This document shows positions 43,045 through 52,179 of a stretch of 64,000 bases of DNA, one piece after another. The stretch is from Nocardiopsis_B sediminis (GTDB taxonomy: Bacteria > Actinomycetota > Actinomycetes > Streptosporangiales > Streptosporangiaceae). A program made the translations under genes and the position numbers. The notes beneath the pieces are model-generated. The model saw only the letters and a program-made list of their open reading frames with translations, was not told the DNA's origin and made no database searches. Numbering within the stretch: position 1 is the stretch's first letter; the number at the start of each line of letters is the position of its first letter. The DNA is taken from positions 248,001-312,000 of the forward strand of contig NZ_JBHSBH010000010.1 in assembly GCF_042650565.1 (NCBI RefSeq), in the 5' to 3' direction.

Positions 43045-43880
43045 CCGCCACCGCCACACCCGTCCTCGACGCGGTCCTGCCCACCGAGAGCGCGACCCTG
43101 GACCCGTGGGCCGTGGTCGGCCTCGCCCGCAGGGCCGAAGAGCTGGGCTACCGCTCCGTCTGGCTGCCCGACCACCCGCTGCCCCCGCACGGCTACGGCA
43201 ACGGCTACGGCGGCGCCCTGGAGCCGATGGTGCTGCTCACCGCGATCGCGGCGGCCACGGAGCGGATCGGCGTGGGCACGTCGGTGCTCATCCTGCCGCT
43301 GCGCGACCCGTTCCTGCTGGCCAAACAGGCCGCCACGCTCGACCGGCTGGCCCCCGGGCGGCTCACCCTGGGGGTGGGCACCGGGTGGGAGGCGCGCGAG
43401 TTCGCCGCCCTGGGCGCGGACTTCGCCGACCGCGGCGGGCGCACCGACGAGGCCCTGCGCCTCATCCGCCACCTGCACACCGCCGGGCGCGGCCCCTTCA
43501 CCGGCGACCGGTACGGGTTCACGACCGGGGTCTTCGCGCCGGTGCCGGCCGCCCCCGTGCCGATCATGGTCGGCGGCACCTCCGCGCCCGCGCTGCGGCG
43601 CGCGGCGCGCCACGCCGACGTGTGGCAGGGCGTCGCGCTCGACCCTGACGGCTTCGCCGAGCGCGCCGCCGCCGTGCGGGAGATGGCCGGGCGCCCGATC
43701 GGCGCCGGGACCCGCACCGAGCTGCTCCCCGGCGGTTCGGCGGCCGAGGTGGCCGAGACCGTGCGGGCCTTCACCCGCGCCGGCGCCGACCACGTTGCGG
43801 TCTGGTTCGGCCCGGAGGAGGGCTTCGCCGGGCGCATGGCGGATCTGGCCCGGGAGGCGGGCATCGCCCCGGAGGGGTGA
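43041..43880 (+). CDS. LLM-class (luciferase-like) flavin/F420 oxidoreductase
   Basis: A 279-residue TIM-barrel protein of the luciferase-like monooxygenase class: RRAEELGYRSVWLPDHPLP, then GVGTSVLILPLRDPFLLAKQ, RLTLGVGTGWEAREF and PVPIMVGGTSAPALRRAARH. Such actinobacterial proteins commonly use F420 or FMN. The substrate is not known. ATG at 43041 overlaps the hydrolase stop. Confidence 0.85.
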   Translation: MTATATPVLDAVLPTESATLDPWAVVGLARRAEELGYRSVWLPDHPLPPHGYGNGYGGALEPMVLLTAIAAATERIGVGTSVLILPLRDPFLLAKQAATLDRLAPGRLTLGVGTGWEAREFAALGADFADRGGRTDEALRLIRHLHTAGRGPFTGDRYGFTTGVFAPVPAAPVPIMVGGTSAPALRRAARHADVWQGVALDPDGFAERAAAVREMAGRPIGAGTRTELLPGGSAAEVAETVRAFTRAGADHVAVWFGPEEGFAGRMADLAREAGIAPEG

Positions 43881-43908
43881 GGGTGTACCGGGCGGCCGTC
43901 CCAGTGGT

Positions 43909-43945
43909 CCCGTCCGCCGCCGCGATGTCAGCGGCGGCGGACGGG
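43909..43945. terminator. Strong hairpin between convergent genes
   Basis: CCCGTCCGCCGCCGC pairs perfectly with GCGGCGGCGGACGGG over a seven-base loop (15-bp stem). Confidence 0.75.
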
Positions 43946-43965
43946 CCGCGGTGCATCGGCGGGCC

Positions 43966-44613
43966 TCAGCCGGCCAGGTTCATCCAGATCGCCACGGCGG
44001 GCACGGTGCCGTTGTTCGTGATGCGGTGCGGGGTGCCCGAGGAGAACGCGATGGAGTCGCCGGGGCCCAGCTCGTAGCTGTCGAACCCGACGTCGACCGT
44101 CAGCGCCCCGCTGACGACGTTGCCGATCTCGCGCCCGTTGTGCGCCACGAACTCCGCGTTCTGGCTGGAGCACGCCCCCGGCGGGTAGGTCGACTCGAAC
44201 AGGTTGACGCCCGGTGTGGCCACCGGGGTCAGGCGCCGGTAGCGCACCCCGTGGCCCAGGGTGAGGGTGGCGGCCTCGCCGCTGCGCGCCACGACGACGC
44301 CGTCGTCGCCGGGCGGCGCGGCCGCGGCCGGAGCGGATGCGGATCCGGGGTGGTCGTCGCTGAACGCGGCGGTCACGGGTGCGTCCAGGGCGGACATAAT
44401 CGCATAGAGGCGGGTGACCGAGGGGCGCATCTTGCCGCGCTCGATCTGGGAGAGCGCGCTCGGGCTGATGCCCAGCAGCCCGGCGACCTTGCGCAGCGAC
44501 AGCCCGCGCTCCATGCGCAGCGCGCGGATCCGTGCGCCGAACTCCTGGCCGTCGAAGGGCGCGGCCGGTGCGGCGGGGGTGTCGGGAGGGGGCGGCGCCA
44601 TGGTGCTGTCCAT
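43966..44613 (-). CDS. XRE-cupin transcriptional regulator
   Basis: A 215-residue regulator: XRE helix-turn-helix (LSLRKVAGLLGISPSALSQI then ERGKMRPSVTRLYAI) and a C-terminal cupin_2 barrel (YELGPGDSIAFSSGTPHRI). Such proteins sense small metabolites in the cupin pocket. It is divergent from the NCS1 transporter and racemase, which it probably controls. ATG at 44613 or 44601. Confidence 0.86.
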   Translation of the reverse strand: MDSTMAPPPPDTPAAPAAPFDGQEFGARIRALRMERGLSLRKVAGLLGISPSALSQIERGKMRPSVTRLYAIMSALDAPVTAAFSDDHPGSASAPAAAAPPGDDGVVVARSGEAATLTLGHGVRYRRLTPVATPGVNLFESTYPPGACSSQNAEFVAHNGREIGNVVSGALTVDVGFDSYELGPGDSIAFSSGTPHRITNNGTVPAVAIWMNLAG

Positions 44614-44633
44614 CCTAGCGGGGCGGATGCGCG

Positions 44634-44691
44634 GTTAACGGTGGCGCAACGTGAAGGAAACCATTAACATCTCGTTCAGTCATAGATTAAC
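44634..44691. promoter_or_regulatory. Three TTAAC repeats in the regulator/transporter promoter
   Basis: GTTAAC (44634-44639), ATTAAC (44663-44668) and ATTAAC (44686-44691) are the only AT-rich words in the divergent region, candidates for XRE-cupin binding and for -10 elements. Confidence 0.4.
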
Positions 44692-44778
44692 ACCTCATTC
44701 TTCCCTCCGGATGATGCCGCACCCGCAGCGGCAGCAAGGGCTGGTGACCGATCATGACCCAACTTCCCCCGGCGCAAG

Positions 44779-44996
44779 CCCCGTCCTTCGGGGCGGGGAA
44801 CGCAAGGTTGCAGTTGGACGCCCGGCACGGGTATGGTCCATCTCTACGCGGCGGGGCACGCCGAGTAGTCAAACGCCTGCGGAGCGCATGTAAGACCCTG
44901 CCGAGCCAGGGCGGTGCGTGATGAAACAGGAACCCGCCAGGGCCCGCATCACGCGGGCGGATGGAACCCCGGCCCTTCCAGGCCGGGAGGATGTCA
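44779..44996 (+). mobile_element. IS200/IS605-type right-end remnant (no tnpB)
   Basis: The 3' part matches the right end of the TnpB element at 52065-52122 in architecture: a six-bp stem-loop (GCCCGC-ATCAC-GCGGGC, 44942-44958), then GGAACCCC, a GC stem-loop and GGGAGGATGTCAG; the other copy has CAGCTC-GCATT-GAGCTG, GGAATCCCC, stem-loop, GGGAGGATGTCAA. A further hairpin with a TTCG loop (44779-44798) marks the other side. The transposase gene is gone. Confidence 0.65.
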
Positions 44997-46549
44997 GTCC
45001 ACCTCCTCCTCCACCACCACCCGGGCCCACTCCGCCCGCGCCGGGCCCCCGGGTCGGCGCGGGCGGAGTGCCGCCCGGCTACGCGCCCGGCCTCTACAAC
45101 AGCGACCTCTGCCCCACCCGCAAACGCACCTGGGGCACCTACAGCGTCTTCGCCCTCTGGATGGCCGACACCCACGCCATCAGCAACTACACCTTCGCCG
45201 CCGGCCTGTTCATCCTGGGCCTGGCCGCCTGGCAGGTCTTCGTCGCGCTCCTGGTGGGCATCACCCTCGTCTACATCGGGATGAACCTCATGGGCCACGC
45301 CGGCCACCGCACCGGCGTGCCCTTCCCGGTCCTGGCCCGTGTCAGCTTCGGCGTCCACGGCGCGAACATCCCCGCGCTCATCCGCGCCGTCATCGCCATC
45401 GCCTGGTACGGCATCCAGACCTGGCTGGCCTCGGTCGCCCTGGTCGTCCTCGCCGTGCAGAGCATGCCCGCGCTGGAGGCCTACACCCGAAACGACATCC
45501 TCGGGCTGTCCAGCCTGGGCTGGGCGGCGTTCCTGTTCATGTCCGCCCTGCAACTGGCGATCCTCAGCCGCGGCATGGAGACCATCCGCAAGGTGCAGGA
45601 CTGGGCCACCGGGCCGATCGTGTGGATCGTCATGCTGTTCCTGGCCGGCTGGCTGCTCGTGCAGGCCGACTTCGACATCTCCCTCACCGAGGGCGCCGTG
45701 GTCATCCCGCCCGGCGAGCAGGCCCGCCACATGCTCGCCGCGGTCGGCCTGACCATCGCCACCTTCATGACCCTCATCCTCAACTACGGCGACTTCGCCC
45801 GGTTCACCACGAGCCACCGCGCCTACCGCCGCGGCAACCTGCTCGGCCTGCCGCTGAACTTCTCGCTGTTCGCCCTGGTGTCGGTGGTCACCACCGCCGG
45901 GACCATCGCCGTCTTCGGCGAGACCATCACCGAGCCCGTGGAGATCGTCGCGCGCATCGACAACGTGTGGGTGACCATCATCGGCGCCATCACCTTCATC
46001 GTCGCCACGGTCGGCATCAACATCGTGGCCAACTTCGTCAGCCCGGCCTACGACCTCGCCAACGTCGCGCCCCGGTACCTCACCTTCACCCGGGGCGGGA
46101 TCATCAGCGCCGTCCTCGCCGTCCTCGTGCTGCCGTGGAACCTCTACTCCAACCCCTACGTGATCAACTACTTCCTCGGCGGCCTCGCCGCCTTCCTCGC
46201 CCCGCTCGTCGCGATCCTGCTGGTCGACTACTACCTCGTGCGGCGCGGCCACATCGTCCTCGACGACCTCTTCCGCGCCGAGCAGGGATCGTCCTACTAC
46301 TACGTGCGTGGCTTCAACCCCGTGGCCCTCCAGGCGTTCCTGCCCGCAGCGGCGGTCTCCGCCGTCCTGGCCCTGGTCCCCGCCTTCTCCGCGGTCGCCC
46401 CGTTCTCCTGGGTGCTCGGCCTGCTCATCGGGGGACTCATCTACTACGCGCGCAGCCCGCGCCGCAGCGGGCCCATCCCCGACGCGATCATCCCCCCGGA
46501 CCCCGCCGGCACCGCGCCCACGGGCCCGGGCACCGGTCCGGTCCGGTGA
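44918..46549 (+). CDS. NCS1-family nucleobase/allantoin/hydantoin permease
   Basis: A 12-segment transporter of the nucleobase:cation symporter-1 family: the N-terminal YNSDLCPTRKRTWGTYSVF, WYGIQTWLASVA and NYGDFARFTTS are family landmarks. It takes up purines, pyrimidines, allantoin or hydantoins with H+ or Na+. The frame opens with GTG/ATG at 44918/44921, but the first about 27 codons (MKQEPARARITRADG... to GREDV) are encoded by the IS605 right end, then a Pro run follows. The original start is lost or is the GTG near 45069 (VPPGYAPGL). Followed by a racemase, so hydantoin or allantoin is a reasonable substrate. Confidence 0.85.
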   Translation: MMKQEPARARITRADGTPALPGREDVSPPPPPPPPGPTPPAPGPRVGAGGVPPGYAPGLYNSDLCPTRKRTWGTYSVFALWMADTHAISNYTFAAGLFILGLAAWQVFVALLVGITLVYIGMNLMGHAGHRTGVPFPVLARVSFGVHGANIPALIRAVIAIAWYGIQTWLASVALVVLAVQSMPALEAYTRNDILGLSSLGWAAFLFMSALQLAILSRGMETIRKVQDWATGPIVWIVMLFLAGWLLVQADFDISLTEGAVVIPPGEQARHMLAAVGLTIATFMTLILNYGDFARFTTSHRAYRRGNLLGLPLNFSLFALVSVVTTAGTIAVFGETITEPVEIVARIDNVWVTIIGAITFIVATVGINIVANFVSPAYDLANVAPRYLTFTRGGIISAVLAVLVLPWNLYSNPYVINYFLGGLAAFLAPLVAILLVDYYLVRRGHIVLDDLFRAEQGSSYYYVRGFNPVALQAFLPAAAVSAVLALVPAFSAVAPFSWVLGLLIGGLIYYARSPRRSGPIPDAIIPPDPAGTAPTGPGTGPVR

Positions 46550-46637
46550 CATCCGCCGCGGCCCACCCGTCCGGGCGGGCCGCGGCACCGCCCCGCCCCC
46601 GATCCGCACCGCCCCGGCACGGAACAAGGAGCACAGC

Positions 46638-47285
46638 GTGCGCATCCTCGTGGTCAACCCCAACCGCATCGCCGCCTGCACCCGGCTGATCCGCGACACC
46701 GCGCAGGCCGCGGCCGCTCCCGGCACCGAGATCACCGCCGTCCACCCCGACGACGGTCCCGTCGAACTCTCTGGCGACCGCGAGGTCCTGCTCAGCGCGA
46801 TGGGCGTCCTCGCCCAAGTGGACCGGCACGCCGAGCGGGCCGACGCGGTCATCATGGCGGGCTTCGGCGAGCCCGGACGCGAGGCCGTGCGCGCCAGCAC
46901 CCGCGCCCCCGTCTTCGACATTACCGAATGCGCCCCCGCTGTGGCCCTCACACTGGGCCGCGACTACGCCGTGGTCACCTCCACCCCGGCCGCGGTGCCC
47001 GTGGTGGAGGACCGGCTGCGCGCGCTCGGCCTCGGCGCCCGCTGCACCGGCACCCACGCCACCGGGCTGGGGGTGCCCGACATGGTCGCCCACCCCGCCG
47101 CTGCGCTGGAGACCGTCATCGCCACCGCCGCGTCCGCCGAGGGCGAGGTCGTGGTCCTCGGCTGCGGCGGCATGGCCGGCATGGCGGCAGAGGTCGCCCG
47201 CGCGACCGGCCGCCCCGTGGTCGAGGGCGTGGCCGCCGCGGTCACCCTCGCCCAGGCGACCGCGGCCGTTGTCCCCGTGCGCTGA
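46638..47285 (+). CDS. Asp/Glu/hydantoin racemase family protein
   Basis: A 215-residue member of the racemase family: RILVVNPNRIAACTRLI at the start, AVIMAGFGEPGREAVR, and two Cys, one in DITECAPAVAL and one in VLGCGGMAGMA, which resemble the paired catalytic cysteines. It would racemise a hydantoin or allantoin. GTG at 46638 follows AAGGAG with seven-base spacing. It belongs with the NCS1 transporter; no hydantoinase or carbamoylase is in the window. Confidence 0.82.
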   Translation: MRILVVNPNRIAACTRLIRDTAQAAAAPGTEITAVHPDDGPVELSGDREVLLSAMGVLAQVDRHAERADAVIMAGFGEPGREAVRASTRAPVFDITECAPAVALTLGRDYAVVTSTPAAVPVVEDRLRALGLGARCTGTHATGLGVPDMVAHPAAALETVIATAASAEGEVVVLGCGGMAGMAAEVARATGRPVVEGVAAAVTLAQATAAVVPVR

Positions 47286-47390
47286 TCCCGCGCGTCCGGC
47301 GCCGCCCCGCTGCCTCCGCGCGCCGAGGCCGAGGGGACGTCGCCCGCACCCCGCGACCGCTCCGATCGCCCGGACGGCCCCGCGTCGGAC

Positions 47391-48251
47391 CTACCGGCCC
47401 TGCGCGCGGGATCGCCGCGCCGACGGGAGAAGGGCGCAGTCGCCGCACATGCCCGCGCCCGGGAGCCGGTAGTAGAGGCAGCAGGTGGTGCGGGTGAACC
47501 CGTGGCCGGGCTCCGGGCCGAGGCGTCCCAGCCCGGCCAGTGGCGGGCGGGCCAGCAGGGCGGCGGCGAGGGCGCGGGCATCGGCGGCCAGAGCCGGGCG
47601 CGCCCGGGCGAGGGAGCCCACCGCGCCGGCCAGGGCCGAGGCGGCGTTGCCCCACAGCAGCCGCTCCGCCACCCTCACCTGCGCGCGCAGCGCGGCGCCG
47701 ACGGGCCGCAGCACCCCTTCGAGTACCCGCGTCCTAACCAGGTCGGCCACCGTCTCCGGTGACGGGCCCTCCTGAGAGCCGGCGCCGTCCGGCCGCGGAG
47801 TGCGGTATGCGCCGGACCGGAGGGGTGTGCCGACCGTGGTGCCGTTGCCGTTGCCGTTGCGGTCCGCGGCAACAGGCAGCAGGGGCGTGCCCTCGCCCAA
47901 GGCGAAGACGAGCGGACCCCGCCGGTCGCGGCGCCAGCACAGCCCCGCGGGGTCGGGGACCCGGCCGTGCGCCAAGGCCGCGCCGATCACCGGCGACAGC
48001 AGCCGCGAGGCCAGCCCCTGGTAGAACAGCGACGCCGCCACGCGCCCCTCCACCTGCCCAGGGGTGCACCCTGAAGCCTCGGCGAGCGCGGCGCGGACCG
48101 TGGCCACCTCGCCGGCCAGCAGGTCCGCACGCCGCCCCAGCTCGCCCACCGGAAGCCAGCCCGGGCCCGCGCACTCCGGCGCGACCGCGAAGAACAGGTT
48201 GACCGCCGCGACATCGGCGAGCACCGCCCGCACCCCCGGATCGGCCACCAT
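47391..48251 (-). CDS. FhuF-like ferric iron reductase
   Basis: A 286-residue protein ending in a [2Fe-2S] motif, TRTTCCLYYRLPGAGMCGDC, the Cys-Cys-x10-Cys-x2-Cys pattern of FhuF proteins that release iron from ferrisiderophores. The N-terminal part is helical and variable (LFYQGLASRLLSPVIGAAL is typical). ATG at 48251 chosen. It is alone; no siderophore gene is near and no classical iron box is seen upstream. Confidence 0.82.
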   Translation of the reverse strand: MVADPGVRAVLADVAAVNLFFAVAPECAGPGWLPVGELGRRADLLAGEVATVRAALAEASGCTPGQVEGRVAASLFYQGLASRLLSPVIGAALAHGRVPDPAGLCWRRDRRGPLVFALGEGTPLLPVAADRNGNGNGTTVGTPLRSGAYRTPRPDGAGSQEGPSPETVADLVRTRVLEGVLRPVGAALRAQVRVAERLLWGNAASALAGAVGSLARARPALAADARALAAALLARPPLAGLGRLGPEPGHGFTRTTCCLYYRLPGAGMCGDCALLPSARRSRAQGR

Positions 48252-48414
48252 GGCGCCGCCCCTCCTCACCCCCGGCCCGAAGTCGCGGGCCGAACCTGAC
48301 ACGGACTGACAGGAACTCTGGTTAACGTCGCCTCCCGCGGGGCGCGACGGGGCGCTCCGCCCTGCCCACCGCGCGCCCATCCCGGGCGCCCCGACCACGG
48401 GAGTCCGCACCACC

Positions 48415-50715
48415 ATGGCAGACCAGAGGGCCGCCGCCCACCGCGACAGCATCGTCATCACGGGCGCCCGGGAGAACAACCTGCGCGACGTGTGCCTGCG
48501 CATCCCCAAGGAGAAGATCGTCGTGTTCACGGGCGTCTCGGGATCGGGCAAGTCCTCCCTGGTGTTCGACACCGTCGCCGTGGAATCGCAGCGCCAGCTC
48601 AACGAGACCTTCACCTGGTTCATCCGCAACCGCATGCCCAAGCACGAGAAGCCCGACGCCGACGCGATCGAGAACCTCTCCGCCGCCATCGTCGTCGACC
48701 AGAAGCCCATCGGCGGCAACTCGCGCTCCACGGTGGGCACCATGACCGACATCTACGCGCTGATCCGGCTGCTGTTCTCCCGGCACGGCACCCCCAGCGC
48801 CGGCGGGGCGACCGCGTACTCGTTCAACGACCCCGCCGGCATGTGCACCGCCTGCGACGGGCTCGGCCGCACCAACCGGATCGATCTGGACGCGCTGCTG
48901 GACACCCGCCTGTCGCTCAACGGCGGCGCCATCCGGTTCCACCCCTTCGCCGTGGGCGGCTGGCAGTGGCGCACCTACGCCGGGTGCGACCGCTTCGACG
49001 CCGACAAGCCGCTCGCCGACTACACCGACGAGGAATGGCACACCCTGCTGCACGGCAAGGGCTTCATCGTCGAGATCACCACCGAGCGCCACCACAGCAA
49101 GATCGACTTCGAGGGGATCGTCCCCCGCTTCACCCGCCTCTACCTCAACCGCGACCTCAGCACGCTGGGCGACAAGACCCGCACCGCTGTCGAGCGCGTC
49201 GTCGCCCCGGCCCCCTGCCGCGACTGCGGCGGCGCGCGGCTCAACCCCGCCGCCCTGGCCACCCGCATCAACGGGCGCTCCATCGCCGACTACTCCGCCA
49301 TGGAGGTCACCGACCTGCTCGCCGAGCTGGACCGCATCGACGCCCCCGTGGCCGCCCCGATCGTCGCCGCCGCGTCCACGGCACTGCGCCGCGTGGAGCG
49401 GATCGGCCTGGGCTACCTCAGCCTGGACCGCGAGACCGCCACGCTGTCGGGCGGGGAGTCCCAGCGGCTCAAGATGGTCCGGCACCTGGGGTCGGCCCTG
49501 ACCGGCATGACGTATGTGTTCGACGAGCCCAGCGTGGGGCTGCACCCGCGCGACGTGCACCGGCTCAACGACCTGCTGGCCGAGCTGCGCGACAAGGGCA
49601 ACACCGTGCTGGTCGTGGAGCACGACCGCGACGTCATCGCCGTCGCCGACCACGTGATCGACATCGGCCCGGGGGCCGGGGCCGACGGCGGCCGGATCGT
49701 CTACGAGGGGACGTTCGCCGGACTGGCCGCGGCCGCCACCCCGACCGGCGCCGCCCTGCGCGCGGTCTCGGGCGTGAAGTCCCCGGTGCGCACCCCCACC
49801 GGGTGGTACACCCTCGCCGGCGCCGACCGGCACAACCTCAAGGACATCACCGTGCGCTTCCCCACGGGCGTGCTCACGGCCGTCACCGGGGTCGCCGGAT
49901 CGGGCAAGAGCACCCTGGTCTCCGACGTCTTCGTGGGCGAGCACCCCGATGCGGTGGTGGTGGACCAGTCCGCGATCGGCGCCTCGGCCCGCTCGTGCCC
50001 GGCGACCTACCTCGGGATCATGGACGAGATCCGGCGGATCTTCGCCAAGGAGAACGGGGTGGACGCCGGGCTGTTCAGCTTCAATTCGCGCGGGGCGTGC
50101 GCGCAGTGCCAGGGGCGCGGCGTCATCTACGTCGACCTCGCGTACATGGACCCGGTGACCATGACCTGCGGCGAGTGCGGCGGGCGCCGGTTCAAGGAGG
50201 CGGTACTGCGGCACACCGTGGGCGGGTGGTCGGTGGCCGACGTCCTCGACGCCACCGCCGGGCAGGTCCGAGACCTGTTCCCGCAGCCGCGCATCCGGCG
50301 CGGGCTCGACGCGCTGGGCGACGTCGGCCTGGGCTACCTGTCGCTGGGCCAGCCCCTGAGCTCGCTGTCGGGCGGGGAGCGCCAGCGCATCAAGCTCGCC
50401 ACCGAGCTGCACGCCACCGGCGGCGTCTACGTCCTGGACGAGCCGACCACCGGGCTGCACATGGCCGACATCGGCACGCTGGTGGCGCTGCTGGACCGGC
50501 TGGTGGACGCCGGGAACACCGTGGTGGTGATCGAGCACGACCTCGACGTCGTCAAGCGCGCCGACTGGGTCATCGACCTGGGGCCCGACGGCGGCAGGAA
50601 CGGTGGCGAGGTGGTGTTCGAGGGCACCCCGGCGCAGTTGCTGGGCGACGCGGGGTCGCTGACCGCCGAGTACCTGCGCCGCGACATCCGCCGCGCCGAG
50701 CCGGTCCCGGCCTGA
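48415..50715 (+). CDS. UvrA-like ABC ATPase (UvrA2/DrrC type)
   Basis: A 766-residue UvrA paralogue, about 180 residues shorter than UvrA. Both ATPase halves are there: Walker A GVSGSGKSSLVFDT and GVAGSGKSTLVSDV, signatures LSGGESQRLKM and LSGGERQRIKL, Walker B YVFDEPSVGLH and YVLDEPTTGLH. The second zinc finger (CAQCQGRG...CGECGGRRF) is intact, the first is reduced to CTACDGLG. The short UvrB-binding region fits UvrA2/DrrC proteins, which have been linked to resistance to DNA-binding drugs. ATG at 48415. Confidence 0.88.
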   Translation: MADQRAAAHRDSIVITGARENNLRDVCLRIPKEKIVVFTGVSGSGKSSLVFDTVAVESQRQLNETFTWFIRNRMPKHEKPDADAIENLSAAIVVDQKPIGGNSRSTVGTMTDIYALIRLLFSRHGTPSAGGATAYSFNDPAGMCTACDGLGRTNRIDLDALLDTRLSLNGGAIRFHPFAVGGWQWRTYAGCDRFDADKPLADYTDEEWHTLLHGKGFIVEITTERHHSKIDFEGIVPRFTRLYLNRDLSTLGDKTRTAVERVVAPAPCRDCGGARLNPAALATRINGRSIADYSAMEVTDLLAELDRIDAPVAAPIVAAASTALRRVERIGLGYLSLDRETATLSGGESQRLKMVRHLGSALTGMTYVFDEPSVGLHPRDVHRLNDLLAELRDKGNTVLVVEHDRDVIAVADHVIDIGPGAGADGGRIVYEGTFAGLAAAATPTGAALRAVSGVKSPVRTPTGWYTLAGADRHNLKDITVRFPTGVLTAVTGVAGSGKSTLVSDVFVGEHPDAVVVDQSAIGASARSCPATYLGIMDEIRRIFAKENGVDAGLFSFNSRGACAQCQGRGVIYVDLAYMDPVTMTCGECGGRRFKEAVLRHTVGGWSVADVLDATAGQVRDLFPQPRIRRGLDALGDVGLGYLSLGQPLSSLSGGERQRIKLATELHATGGVYVLDEPTTGLHMADIGTLVALLDRLVDAGNTVVVIEHDLDVVKRADWVIDLGPDGGRNGGEVVFEGTPAQLLGDAGSLTAEYLRRDIRRAEPVPA

Positions 50716-50776
50716 CCCGGCCCCGCGGGCTTCCCGGCAGGGGGCGCCCGAGCGCCGAACCGCAACGGCCCGTGCG

Positions 50777-50963
50777 TCAGGCGCTCCACACCAAGCGGGC
50801 GGCGGCCACGGCCGCCGCCTGGTACGGCGGCAGCGGCCCGCCTTCGGCGACCACCTCCAGCACACCCCACGGCTCCCGCCTGTCGACCGTCAGCCGTGAG
50901 GACAGGCCGCAGCGGGCGCTGAGGGGGTCGGCGTCGGCGGCCACCTCCTGCACCGCACCTGGC
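50777..50963 (-). pseudogene. C-terminal remnant of an unrecognised protein cut by a TnpB element
   Basis: A minus-strand frame of about 62 codons with strong GC3 bias reads ARCGLSSRLTVDRREPWGVL and then GGPLPPYQAAAVAAARLVWS before its stop at 50777. It has no start and ends abruptly where the TnpB reading begins. I do not recognise the family. It was probably a gene disrupted by the element. Confidence 0.5.
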
Positions 50964-52085
50964 GTGAGCGATGAGGAGGCCGGCTATGTCGGGTGGGTGG
51001 CCTCGGGCAACGCCGAGATCCAGCAGCAGGCCCTGAGGGACCTCGACCAGGCGCTGGCCAACTTCTTCAACGGCACCCACGGATATCCGACCTGGCGCAG
51101 GAAGGGCGCCGGGGAGGGGTTCCGGGTCATCGGCACAGGCCGGGTCCCCGCCTTCGACTCTGACGGCGCACCCGTGCTCAACGCCAAGGGCAACCAGGTG
51201 ATGCACCGCCGCGTGGCCGTGCAGAAGCTGAACCGCGCGTGGGCGCAGGTCAGGGTTCCCGGGTGCGGGTGGGTGAGGTTCCGCAACAGCCTCCCCGGCC
51301 TACCCGACGCGAAATCGTTCCGCGTTACTTACCGTCACGGCCAGTGGCATGTGTCCTTCCCTGTGGTCCCCGATCCCGTTCTGGGACCGGCGGACGGGTC
51401 CGTGGTGGGGGTGGATAGGGGTGTGGCGATCACCGCCGCCCTGTCCACCGGTGAGATGCTGAACTGCCCCGGGCTGTCGGCGAAGGAACAAGCGCAGCGC
51501 CGCAAGCACGAACGGCGCGCGTCACGAGCCAGGAGGGGCAGCACGCAACGGGCCGCCGAGAACGCGAAGGCCAACCGGTACCGGAGGAAGGAAGCGAACC
51601 GGCGCAAGGACTGGGTGGAGAAGACCTCGACCCGGCTGGCGCTCGGGTTCGACATTATCCGGTTCGAGGGCCTGCGCATCCGGAACATGACCGCCTCCGC
51701 ACGCGGGACGGTGGAGGAACCCGGCAAGCAGGTGCGCCAGAAGGCAGGGCTCAACCGGGCGATCCTCGCCCAGGGGTGGGGACTCCTCCGGACGCGGACC
51801 GGACACAAAGCAGCCGGGCGCGTCGAAGACGTGCCCCCGGCTTACACCAGTCTGCGCTGTAGCGACTGCGGTTGGATCGATAAGAACTCGCGTCAGAGCC
51901 AAGCGCGGTTCGTCTGTTCCTCCTGCGGTTTCACCTGCAACGCCGACCTGAACGCTTCAAAGAACATCGCGGCAGGGCAGGGCGTCAGCCCCGGACCCCG
52001 GCGGGTCCGTGCCGGAGGGACGACCGGGCCCGAGCCCGCGAGTGTCCGTGAACCTCAGCAACGTCAGCTCGCATTGAGCTGGTAG
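50964..52085 (+). pseudogene. tnpB: TnpB RNA-guided endonuclease, N-terminally truncated
   Basis: 373 codons remain. The RuvC residues Asp151 (VGVDRGVAIT), Glu235 (IRFEGLRIRNMT) and Asp328 (CNADLNASKNIA) and the zinc ribbon (CSDCG...CSSCG) are intact, but the protein starts at SDEEAGYVGWVASGN, which normally is around residue 55-60; the YKFRLYPT-type N terminus is gone. A GTG at 50964 could restart translation. Probably inactive. It is unlike the intact TnpB at 26524 and belongs to another subgroup. Confidence 0.8.
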
Positions 52086-52122
52086 CTGGAATCCCCTCCC
52101 TTCAGGGAGGGGAGGATGTCAA
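50964..52122 (+). mobile_element. IS200/IS605-type element, 5'-truncated
   Basis: Carries the 3' four fifths of tnpB plus a full right end: stem-loop CAGCTC-GCATT-GAGCTG (52065-52081), then CCCCTCCC-TTCA-GGGAGGGG (52093-52112) and GAGGATGTCAAG. The left end and the first about 60 codons of tnpB are missing. Its right end lies only 30-40 bp from the manganese operator. Confidence 0.75.
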
Positions 52123-52150
52123 GTCCCGATATGGCCGGATCAGGATCGCC

Positions 52151-52179
52151 TATGGTAAATGTTGGGCGTGCCGAACATT
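52151..52179 (+). promoter_or_regulatory. -10 box and MntR-like palindrome over the start of the Mn importer
   Basis: TATGGT (52151-52156) is followed by AATGTT-N10-AACATT (52158-52179), with GGC/GCC inner symmetry. The palindrome covers the transcription start and the GTG at 52168, so a repressor there would block initiation. A DtxR-family manganese regulator is encoded at 41039. Confidence 0.6.

Noticed and set aside
44614..47285. A hydantoin utilisation operon
   Set aside because: Transporter and racemase are present, but hydantoinase and carbamoylase are missing, so only an uptake-racemase pair is claimed.
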